DNA of 64,000 nt from Pseudogymnoascus destructans (lineage: Eukaryota; Ascomycota; Leotiomycetes; Thelebolales; Thelebolaceae), in contig NW_020167528.1 of NCBI RefSeq assembly GCF_001641265.1, positions 1,116,001-1,180,000 of the forward strand, written 5' to 3'. Both the position numbers and the translations under genes were made by a program. The notes beneath the pieces are model-generated. The model had not been told where the DNA came from. It ran no database searches and was given only the letters and a program-made list of their open reading frames with translations. Below, piece after piece: positions 32,295 to 42,439 of this stretch; positions within the stretch are counted from its first letter, which is position 1; each line of letters starts with the position of its first letter.

Positions 32295-32941
32295 ACAGAC
32301 CACTACTGACACTAGCATGGGTCGGCGGCCGCTTGCTGGTTTGATCGCTTATTGCAGACGGCTGTGGGAGAGTCTTACCAGGACCGATGTGGTGAGGGCC
32401 TGAAATAGCGTCGTGTGGGGATGCGATATCTTGTCCTGGTGATGGTGATGTTCCAGGCCTTTGTTGTGGTGCAATTAATTGTGGTAAGTTAGATGAAAGA
32501 GGAAGAGAAGCCGATGCAGTAACGGCAGAGGGTGAGCCTGTCCCGTATTCATAGTACCACAGATTCAAGTCAGCAATTCACATTTTGAAAAACTCACATC
32601 GGATTTTCAAAAGACAGCAGTAGCACAGCAATTACGTGAAACTTTTTCGGAATTCTTCACATCATTAGTCTATCGAAGGACAGGGGAAGAATAAGCCGAC
32701 GTCCGCCAACGCCGACTAGCCCCCCCTTCTCCGTAATCGTTATTACAGTAATTAGAATCAACAAAACGCCAAACCCATGCTCCCAGAACTCCAGGCCGCC
32801 CAACCATTTTTAAAACGCAATGAACGCATGAATAGAACCACACAAGAATTTAAACACAAGAATCCAAGTACAACCCCCCACCCCAGAGAGCCAGGAGTGG
32901 ATTCATACCCTTCCGCCGGGTGAACTCTCCACCCCCGGCCC

Positions 32942-35446
32942 TCACATATCCTCCGCCGCCTCCAGATCCCCGCCAAACCCCCCATTTAATAACACAGCCG
33001 CGATCCGACGGCGCTGCATGGTCATATCATCGCCATCATAGCTGGTGGTGGTGACCCCACCCACGACGCACTCAGCATTGGTAACCGCAAACACCCCACA
33101 ATCATATCCATTATGCTGACTGGCAGACTGTGTGTTAAGGACGCGCCAGTCGTCCTCATTCCACGCAGAGCCCAGCTCTATCGCCAGCCACGCCTTTGTG
33201 TTGCGTATAAAGACGTCTTTGGACCCGCCAAAAGAGTCGAGGTATTCGATTGTGCGGGCTCTCGGGGAGACGACAATCATTGTCCAGTGAGAGGCGTTGT
33301 TCACCGGTATCAACATCGTCTCAACGTCCAGTAAGTTCTTCCCTGCAGCCCGCTTCCGTCTCATCCAGCGAGATACGGATTGGGGCCCGTCGTCACGGAT
33401 CTTCTTGTAGAAGAATGAACTCTGTGCGACAACCTTCGGGGTTTTGTCACGCTGGTTTCTTCCAGCTTTCTTGTTTGCGTGTTCAACCACCATGTCCACG
33501 TATGAATTTATGATATTGTCGTTCAACCAAGCTGCATGGCCGAGGGCTGTGATAAAGTCTCTCTTCACCAGCTGTGTCCCGTCTAAAGTGGTCGCCAGAG
33601 TAACTCCCTCCCCTTTCCTCATAGCTTGGTCAACCTTGACCTGCCACTCGTCGCTGAGTTGAACCAGCTTCGTCTGTAGTCGACGACGCCCTGTATGTGG
33701 TTCTCGAGCAGCCTCTTCTTCTGCAATCTCTCTAGCCAATTTCTCTGCTACTGCTTGAGCCCTGGCCAGTTCTTCGGCGGCCATCCGAGTATAATCTTCG
33801 AACGCCTTCTTCCTCCTTTTGTCATCTTCAGTCTTCCATTCCGCATGTTCACTGGACGATTCCAAGGCAAGGCTCTTCAAACCAACCTGGACCCCGGCCT
33901 CCAGAACCTTCGCTTCTTCATATACTTCGGGCATGAGGAAATAATCAACATAGCTCTCATCCCGAGCTTTTTGAACTTCTTCAGAAGGCGCCATCGGCAC
34001 CTGTATCGATGGTAAAGGCTCATCTTGAGCCTCATGCTGGTGATTGCGCTTCAAAATCGACCGGACCGCTTGCTGTGCTAGTTTCTCTGGCTTGTTCGCC
34101 TGTTGCTTGCCAATCGTCCGCGCCAATCGCTGTGCTGGTGTCTGTGCCCCATATCCGGCCCCCTGTTCGGCCCCTTCGGAACTCTCTGCCTCATCTTCGG
34201 CCTCCTGTTCGGAACTCTGTGGGGAAGCTAGCTGTACCCTTGGTCGTGTCAGTGTCTTCGCTAGACTGGCTCGTTGCCGGGTAGTCGGCCGCGCCATTTC
34301 CTGTACCAGTCTCTCCGCCTCCTTGGCGGCCTCTTGTTGGGCTTTTACGCTGGCTATCCGCTCGAAATCCTTCCGGGCCGTCTTCTGTAACTTCTCCTCC
34401 TCCACTTGCTTCTGAGCCATCTCGTCATGGGTTCGTCTCTTCCTGGCATTCTCCAGGGCTATCATCTCGTCAAGGCTCTTTGGCCGATTTCTTTCGAGAT
34501 AGAGCCGTGACTCTTTCCTTCTCTCTTCAAAACTATCTTCGTCGGGCATGTCGTCGACGCGCAGAGACCGATCCATCGCTGGTGCTTGAGTGTCCAGGAT
34601 GGGCATGCCGGCGGCCATTAGAGGAGATGCGGGGGGGCTGGGCGGTCCCAATGGTTGGGCACCGGTTGTATTTTGAGGAGCAGTGTGTTCCCTTGATGAT
34701 TTGCCACTGCGGAACTGCGCAGAAGCTGGAATATTTGTTGGTTCTCGCTGGGATCGACGGAGATTTCGGGGAAGCTGGCGCAGAGATTGTCGTGGAGCTG
34801 TTTGCGCCCGCCGCTGATGGGTAAGCTCCTCAACTGTCGGAGCAGACGGTCCCATGACCTCCGTTGCCCGACGCTTGATGGACATATATCCATCAGCGGC
34901 GACGCGCCGGATCTCTGTGACTTGGACTATTGTTGTCAGATTGAGGCCAGTATCATGATTGCGGGGATGGAAACTCACCCCGACGCGCTTTCCGGAATGT
35001 CCACTGGGCCGAAGCCCAGGTGATCCCGGCAAACCAGCACACTGCGGTGATGAAGTACCGCAGTTTCATCGTCGCGGGGCCGTCAATAATCTGAAAAAAA
35101 AGTTAGCTCGTTGCGCAAATCAAACGAAACAAAGAAATGGTGGTACCGGCTGGATGCCAGGGACACCTGCCGACCCCTCGACGTATTGAGGATGGTCCTC
35201 GAATTGCGCACGTTCAGCGGTGCGCTTGCGACTGGGGGAATGAAAACCCCCGCCGCATCGAAGACCAACCTCGTTACGACGAGGTGGTGTGTCGACAAAT
35301 GCCCCTGGCATCGGGGGCACCCAGTCTGGATGGTCGCGCTCATTCGCGACGGCCACACACCGACCTGACATTGGCGGCTGCCAGGCCGGCGTGTAGTCGC
35401 CGCGATGAGTTGGCTCCCAATCCATCGGGCTGGAGAGGAGCGCCAT
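32942..35446 (-). CDS. ulp1: Ulp1-type SUMO protease (peptidase C48)
   Basis: Cysteine protease that matures SUMO and removes it from targets; in yeast it is held at nuclear pores. Exons 35147-35446, 34979-35090 and 32942-34926 (introns 56 and 52 nt) give 798 aa. The catalytic domain is C-terminal (from about residue 580): WLNDNIINSY, His684 in ASHW, Asp701 in YLDSF, Gln741 and Cys747 in QHNGYDCGVF. The long central region is charged and helical (EERRKESRLYLERNRPKSLDEM, KEAERLVQEMARP). Exon 2 encodes a hydrophobic stretch, LRYFITAVCWFAGITWA, about residues 110-126, followed by a basic KARR, which looks like a membrane helix. Splice joins keep frame exactly, but expression of this exon is inferred. 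Confidence 0.92.
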
Positions 35447-35980
35447 CGCGGGAAGTTATCAATGAGTATCGTTCGCTGCGATAAGAAAGTGAAGAGAGCT
35501 GAAGCTGTTGTGCAAAAAAGCTAGCTGATGCTGTCGTAAGAATGTGTACTGCGCGTGCGATGATGTTGGAGGGAAGAAGAAGAGAGAAGTGGGCGGGAAG
35601 TAAATAAAGAACATGCGACTTGGGCCGGCACTGGGTTGAACGTACCTTCCAGTATCGAGTACATATTTGAGTTTCTGTGCCGTCGTGGCCAACCCTCAGT
35701 TACTGAGATGGAGATTCGAATAAAGAGAGACTGGCGCGATGGAGAGCCCCAGTTGCGATTTCCCGACGCTGTTAAACTTAGTTTCTGCCTTACCTAAGCG
35801 AAGGCGGTCAAAGTAAGGTAGGGATCAGACCTGCAGCCCTCAATGTGGAGAAGATGGAACAGGGATTGATTCATCACGAGCTATCGTTTGTTCCAAGATT
35901 CATTCATATCCTGGGACGAGTAACTGCTTGCTTCTAAAAAATGCCTACCTTATATTTATGTACAGTATCTCTCATCAAGA
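35447..35980. other. Intergenic region, ulp1 promoter side
   Basis: Upstream of ulp1 (-) and downstream of the monooxygenase pseudogene (-). No further gene seen. Confidence 0.45.
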
Positions 35981-37920
35981 TTACAGCTGACCCCTCAGCT
36001 CACCAAGTTTCTTCGTGCAGAATGCGGCAAAGTACTCGTTCAAGGTATCCACCGTTCCACTGCCTTCCACCAAACTGACAACAATACCAACATATCCATC
36101 AGGTCGCACTCCGCCCTTGTTCTGATCCAGGCCCATCTTTGCGTGTGTTGCTGCAGTGGCGTTTGGCACTCGCTGGTCCCAAATGTCATCCGCGAAAATG
36201 TGGTCCCTGTAACGCGCTAGAGTCGCTGGGACGTCTTGCGATACCTCAATGTCGGCTCTCTTGCTGGCAAACACGGTGCATAAAGTGTAGAACAAACTCT
36301 CTGGGTTGTGACGCTTATGATAAGAGATAGATGTATTGTCAGGACGCCTGTATGAGCTGTAGAAGGAACCCTTCTTGTCAAGATTGGCGCCAAAGTCATA
36401 TAGAGCCTTCCTTGTCACAGCCTGTTCACCAGCAAACACATAGATGCGGTATGATCCATTCATAGGTATCTCTTGCTCCATCCAAGTGGACGACGTTGGC
36501 ATCGACAATCCGGGTGACATTTGCGTTGATCAAGATGCGGCCTGTGCGGAGTGTGGTGCCTTCAGGATGGATAAGAGGCGACTTTGCGGGGTGGTCTGGG
36601 CTCCAATTAAGGGGGTTTGGCATATATGCCACTCCGTAGCCGCTAGTAAACTCACAAGACTCCTTGAACGTCTTGATGAATATGTTCTCTTCTCCAGTGT
36701 TGGATGTGGCGCCCTCTGAGGCGGCTTTCACGTCGTGGGCAGCAGGCGGGCGCTGAGAGAACAATGCAGCATACTTTGCATCAAAGTTCAATAAGTTTTC
36801 GGCGACAAGCTTACGCTCTGATTCATAAGTCTCCAAGATGCCACGGTCCGCAAATCCAGATTCGACATGGTGAATCTTCCATGCAAGGTTCTGGGCATCG
36901 AGGAAAGCAGTGTTCATGCCCTGACTAGCTTTTGGCTATTTTACAGTAAGCATCGGTCAAGGCATTGAGTATATTTGCTCGCAATGCCTTGACCGTAGAC
37001 CGAGAACCACTCAACACGCTCCCAAGTAATGTTATATTGGCGCCATAAACTTTTTCGCGGCTGCCTGAACCTCCTCTTCTGTAGCAGTTCTCTTGGGATG
37101 CCAGTTTTTATCTGTCGACGAGGCAATTTGGATATATAATCGGACCATATTTTCCTCTCGAGGGATAACCATGATCGATCCGTGCTCGGAATGAATCGTA
37201 CATTTCATCTGGTATAATTGTTAACCTCGCACGGGTAAAATCTTGGGGACAGACTTACTTTGATATCAGGGAAGTCTGTCTGAACGATACCATCCATAAC
37301 ACCCCATACATAGCAATGGGGTCTTTGTGTGTTGTTTGGATGTTCAAGTGGTCCCTAATAAACGACCTGCTCCCTCGCCGCGAACAAGTATTTGGCTCGA
37401 ACCGTTTCGGTGGCCTCACCATCGACATGCGCGATGTTGACATCCACAGGGTATGTTGGGTCAACATCTGCATCTGTTTTGAACCAGGTTATAGTCCAAG
37501 GTCGTTGTATTTCAACCCCGTTCAATAAAGGCACGTTCGATATGTCCTTGGTGCAACAGGGTCGTAAATGGGTATCTGGCATCGATGAAGCTCGGACAGC
37601 TCGCCCATGTTCCTGTCCGGTGGATGCCATCTTGAGCAGAAGTGGGATCCCAAAATGCTACTCGAAGACCTTTGCTGGCTTATGGGCCATTATTTGAGGC
37701 TTCAAGCCCATGTTCTTGAGTAAATCAAGGGAGCGGGGTTGGATGCCATCTGGGCGACCTGTCTTCGTCGGTTCAGGACGATTGTCGATATGCTTTATCT
37801 TGTAACCCCATCTTGCAAGACAGGTAGAGAGCAAGAGGCCAACCGGGCCAGCCCCAACTATCAGCACGCGGGTTGGACTCCGATTGATGCGGGGCAGTGG
37901 GAGGCTAGAGGTGAGATGTG
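35981..37920 (-). pseudogene. FAD-dependent phenol/aromatic hydroxylase, decayed
   Basis: Reading - strand across frames gives a near-complete FAD monooxygenase of the phenol 2-monooxygenase type. It begins with the dinucleotide-binding motif [21 protein letters not shown], then [92 protein letters not shown] and a C-terminal thioredoxin-like part ending KLGELRGQL. The frame changes or stops at about 37658, 37520-37530, 37365-37380, 37300, 37040, 36935-36975 and 36480. The FAD motif expected before QGMNTA (GDAAHTHSP-like) is destroyed, and no ATG precedes the first motif in frame. At least one relic intron (after 37262) is visible. With this many independent lesions it cannot make the enzyme. 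Confidence 0.9.
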
Positions 37921-37929
37921 GGATGGCTG

Positions 37930-38358
37930 ACTAATCCAGGGTCCAAGATGCAAAGCCAACCCGGGGACCACGCATACGCATGGACCTTCTGTATTCTTCC
38001 AGATATTCATGAGTGAGCTTCAAAATGTCAATCAAGATTAAACCAAGTAACTATCAACCTACATGGTCTCTACTGTTGAATATCCTATAGTCCAAATGCC
38101 CCTCAGGATGTTAATGTCAAAGACTGCCCATGCAGCTCGAGTGACAGCCATGATGGGATCATCAGCGTGCCCATGCCGAAGTAAATCAGGCGGGTCGATC
38201 CTACCCAGTAAGTCCAATTTGCTTCTTTTCAAACAGTCCTGGTGCTCTTTGATAAAGTCTGGGCCTTGGTTAAAGATGCCGGAGAGGAAAGCATCAGGCA
38301 TGTTTTGTCCACACCAACATAATGGAATTGTTGCTGCTATGACCTGGATAGAACACAA
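37930..38358 (-). other. Possible remnant of an unrecognised gene
   Basis: A stop-free - strand stretch 38059-38358 encodes a normal-looking segment (MPDAFLSGIFNQGPDFIKEHQ, LGRIDPPDLLRHGHADDPIMAVTRAAW). A second stretch at 37930-38014 encodes LTHEYLEEYRRSMRMRGPRVG and ends at a stop. The composition is protein-like, but the join (GTAGGT...GAAG) does not keep frame, and I find no start upstream. I do not recognise the family. It lies directly upstream of the monooxygenase pseudogene on the same strand, so it may be another decayed gene of a lost pathway. Confidence 0.35.
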
Positions 38359-38399
38359 GTTATCTGTTCTAGATGGGCTTTACCTCCCATTGGTTTGAA

Positions 38400-39175
38400 T
38401 CTCATATGCCCGGTGCAATAGCACAACGGTATTGGATCTCTTCCCCGTTTGAATCTGTTGATGCAACAGCCATTCAAGAACCAAGGAGATTTGGGATTGG
38501 AGCTCGCAAGAACCACCTTGGCCAACTGTGCATTTCTATTGCCATATAGTCCAAGTATTATATGCCTAGTAACCAAAGAAGTTGGGCCAAGAGAAGTGTT
38601 TTCGGCAACGAGCTCTGGATGGCTCAATCTGCTAGAAATGTTACTATCAATACCACAAGTGTGTTATAACAAGAAGTATTCTTTGTTCGCTTCGTGATTG
38701 TACAAAAAAAACATTAGCAACAATCCCATAGTATATTGTGGTATCCAGTTTTGTTAGAGGCCCAGTTGGCCATTTATGTGCATCATTGTTGTGTTTTTTC
38801 CTGGAATTGTATATGCTTAGATATTCTACGGAATCGCTTGTGGTACCAGGACGCTGGTTCTATGATGATTCTACAAAAATATTTTTGTTAACCAACCTCT
38901 ATGTTCTCTCGCCATGGTTGGATACAACGCCCATTGCTGCTTTCTTTGGCAAAGCTGGAATATTATACTGGGGGGATACTGAAACCTGAAGGTACCACCT
39001 AAGCTGCCAGACTAGATAAAGTCATGTGCGCTTAGTACTGCCCCTACATATATTTACCAAAACGTCAACGATAGGCGCGGTAGGCACAAAACAACGAACA
39101 ACACACCCAAGCACTCTGTTGTACAGGAGAATCCGATATAAGAAGTCTCTACTGCAGCTATACTCGAAGCAATCC
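38400..39175. other. AT-rich intergenic region
   Basis: Lower GC than its surroundings and no credible gene on either strand. It includes the promoter side of the + strand gene beginning at 39176. Confidence 0.4.
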
Positions 39176-41645
39176 ATGGCACCCTCTATTTACTCATCAA
39201 TGCGTCAAGACGTAGACATCATGGTTCCGAGCCGTTATCTTCCTCAAAACAACCCACTTCTGGTGTGCGATCCTGAGCCACATGGATGGGCAAGGAAAGA
39301 CCCAATTGCTCACAGCGATTATGTGTCAATGGAAGAACTTGTTACTTATAACAACTTTCGGTATGTTTAGACCTATTATATGGGCATTGAGCTCTTCAAC
39401 TAATGTCATAGACTTGCCAAATACAGAGAAGAACACTCCGTGAACAACCTAAACAACCTTGAAGCTGAGACAGCCACAAATATTCGAACAGTTCCAGAGG
39501 CTGCAGAAGACAGAAAGTATGAGATCTAAAGAACCCAAAATATGATTGTGTGTGCTAATGTTTCCACAGAATTGCTTCACGCAGAGCCGATATCGTCAGG
39601 GCCATCCGTGGCCAAGCTAGCCCGCGGAAGAATCCATATCCCGAGAGCTTCACAAAGAGGCGCAATGTGCAAGGTCTTCGCAACAGAGCAACTTACTTTG
39701 CAAAAAAAGAATGTTGGGAAGAGTGCCAAAGAGATTCCTGGCTTCAACAGGATGCCATAAGCTGGGAACAGTCGATCAATAAAGCTTTGCCTCAGACGCC
39801 ACCTTTGAGTAAGTTTGAATCCCCAGCACGCGACATATGAATCCAATTTCTCCAACACTTACGTCCAGCGACATTACACCCAAAAACCCCTTTACGAATA
39901 GAGACAGAGTTCATTGAATCTGTATACTCGGATGAGCGATAAATTGGAACGTGCTAACGTCTTCTCTCAAGGTCTTCATCAGCAAAGCAAGTCCGAGGAA
40001 TCGAGGGTTTTAAGAGTTGCTAGCTCCATCTATTCGGATGATTCTTATTTATCTTCCAGACATGGCCATGGAAACAACAATCAGGATGACCTTTCCATGA
40101 ATGCCTCTGCCTCCGAGTCTTGTGCCGAATCTGCTGATGGCTATCCTAACTCGCCGCCGCCTTCGCACTCTCATTCAAGCCGGATGGAACAGACCGAAGA
40201 TTCTTCCAGCAGCCCGCCGGAAATCTCGGACCCAAATTACCAGATTAATGAAGGACTATTGGAAGAGCTCAAAAATCACTATCTGAAACCAAGGAACAAA
40301 ATCTCACACGAGGAAAGCACATCGTGTAAGCCAGCCACGACGCAGAAGGTCAGTAACTTCTTGTATAGAAGCAACTCGCTGCCAGTGAATATCACACCAA
40401 TGAGCGAACGCCAGAAGACTCGCCTTGAAATATTCCGAGAGAGTGCCCCAACCAATGGAACGAGTCAGGTGGATAGACTGCCACATCATGTTGCAATCAC
40501 TCGGCCTCGGGCATCCGGCCTATTAAGTCCCGCTATAAACGCCAAGGAGCTGCATCCTGCGGCCGATCAGTTAACTGGCATTCACCAACCAGCTATTCGC
40601 CGACCAGAAGTCGCCATAGTCACCTATGGCAATGACGAAAACAATCATGGGACAGCTCATACTAACGGGTATCAATCCGAGGGGAACGGTCCACGAAACT
40701 TTCGCCAGCGCACCGTTAGCACCGACTATCCCGAGGATAGAAGCACAAGCACACTTGGCGGGGATTATTTTGCGTCCTCTGACGACGATCCATTGGAAGC
40801 GCAAGGAGTTGCTGACTCACCATTGAAGAAAATATTTGGCGATGGTGGCTCTTTCGATCAACTCAAGGCCGACACGAAGCCAGTCCTCAAGTCCATGTGG
40901 GGCTCTGTAAAGGCGAAGGTTCATATAACCGTAAGCCACGTCGACATTTATAACGCCCTTCCACTAACGCTCGCTCTAGAAACCGAAGATGGGCATGTCA
41001 GCCTTCAAAGAAATGTTCTCTCTCCGCTCACAGGACCCCAACTTGGGAATGGTGACGTCGAATTTCATGATATCTTGTGATCAGGAATTTCAGTCGTCGC
41101 TATATGCAAGCCTTGATCTTTTAATCTGCACGGTTGCGAACAAATTTCTTCTGTTTGAGCATTTTGAAGATAGGGTCACTCCAGTCATGGCGGCTCAATA
41201 CATAGAGAAGTGGGTTAAGCTAGGTAGGGCGCAGTTCACCGAGTTCAACTGTGGTCAACCTTTCCAGGCGTTGATAATCTGGGAATGTCGCGAGTCACTT
41301 CAGTTCTATGGCGACCACGAGGCTCGTGTAAGGAATGCGGCCCTCGACACGTGGCTTAAAAATGCCAACTCAATGTCTGTGCTAACTCGATGCAATGGAG
41401 ATTCTGCTATCCAGAAGCATATGCATGATTCCTGGAAGGTTCTGGAGATACTGGGTGGCACCTGGGACAACTACGACTCTCTGTCCCGCCTTCACATTTC
41501 GTTTCATGATGTGGTTGCTGGCGCAAAGACACGCAATGATGCCCTCGGCATTGAACACGATTGGAACCCGCCACCTGTGCCACCAACTCCGGCGATGGCA
41601 TCAATAAAGTCCCCGGATTTGTCCCACCTATACAGGCAAGGTTGA
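39176..41645 (+). CDS. Unrecognised 731-aa protein, six exons
   Basis: I do not recognise a family. Exons 39176-39360, 39412-39516, 39570-39808, 39869-39921, 39983-40930 and 40980-41645 sum to a clean 731-codon frame with GTATGT/GTAAGT-type donors and proper acceptors. Residues 1-190 are charged (MVPSRYLPQNNPLLVCDPEPHGWARKDP, RRNVQGLRNRATYFAKKECWEE). Residues about 195-500 are polar, Ser-rich and disordered. The last 220 residues (exon 6) look globular: CDQEFQSSLYASLDLLICTV, FNCGQPFQALIIWECRESLQFYG, DSWKVLEILGGTWDNYDSLSR. No signal peptide or membrane helix. The splice before exon 5 could alternatively use CTCAAG (39971), but only CATCAG keeps frame. It may be a lineage-restricted gene; it sits beside decayed genes. 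Confidence 0.65.
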
Positions 41646-42439
41646 ACTGCTGTTGGCATACTCGCAGCAAAGTCTATGTCCAAGAACCGGGCCATTTGGC
41701 ATCAATAATCTCAAATGCAAAGTACCCTGTACCATATACGACGGCCTGTACGATTTATAATACAGTTGTAGTTCCTCTACTTCAATGGTTTTAGTATAGC
41801 AACTGTCGGGCTGCAGAATAGGATGGGGTGCGTTGTACGGATATTCGGTGGTTGAACTCTGTGCGACGGTAGAAGCTTTCTGAGATGCTTACAGCCTACA
41901 CAATTTGCAGGGTTCCCAACAGTGTCTGAGGGCAGCTCAGTGACTATGCATGGTGTTTCATGTAGGAACCGCTTCATTATGTACTATATAGGAATGATAA
42001 TGGAACTTTTATTTCTCATACACTCTCTGGCGTAGATCCAAACCGTGGCAGTACCAGGAGTCCCTGAGGGCGGTGAGCCTAATTGGCGCTTGCATGTGGC
42101 AGAACAGGGCTGACGTCACGCTCAAAGGAACAAACAACACAGCAGCGCCGGAATCACCTGCATCAACTCCGACAATCGCAAAACGACACGCGTTATAGCA
42201 GGAAAGAACGCGGGAAGGCCGTTGCACCTATCAACAAGTCAGCTGCCTACTGAGAGCCCCGTGGGCTCGAACTTTCAATCCAAAACGACGGATTGTCAGT
42301 GCTTGCCCATTTTTCGCATATGGCACCTCCGGCTTGAGATGAAAAGTATTGTCTCAGCCCCGAAGCTCTTGGACCTACCATGTGAGTAAAAACATGCCAG
42401 TAAGCTTATCAAATCACCACCTGACAGGCGCAGTTTACC
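41646..42439. other. Intergenic region
   Basis: About 0.8 kb separating two + strand genes. No gene or repeat recognised. Confidence 0.45.

Larger units (their letters stand above)
30499..32941. other. Microsatellite-rich intergenic zone
   Basis: 2.4 kb between pps1 and ulp1 (both -). Contents: a TACGGAGTA motif at 30883, a long TTTGTC repeat (31219-31371), a GAAGAAGAG repeat (31802-31890), a TACTCCGTA motif at 31999 and a 47-bp tandem repeat (32163-32294). Open frames over these repeats are artefacts of the repeat units. No gene is supported. Confidence 0.6.

Noticed and set aside
31720..32403. Open frame of 227 codons with Arg/Gly repeats
   Set aside because: It is driven by the GAAGAAGAG array and continues into tandem repeat DNA; no conserved motif and no introns or start context to support it.
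35981..37920. Repeat-induced point mutation as the cause of the pseudogene
   Set aside because: The lesions are mainly small indels with readable codons in between; there is no excess of TpA or in-frame TAA/TAG typical of RIP.
35981..41645. Secondary-metabolite gene cluster
   Set aside because: No PKS, NRPS, terpene synthase or tailoring set is present; only one decayed monooxygenase and unrecognised sequence.
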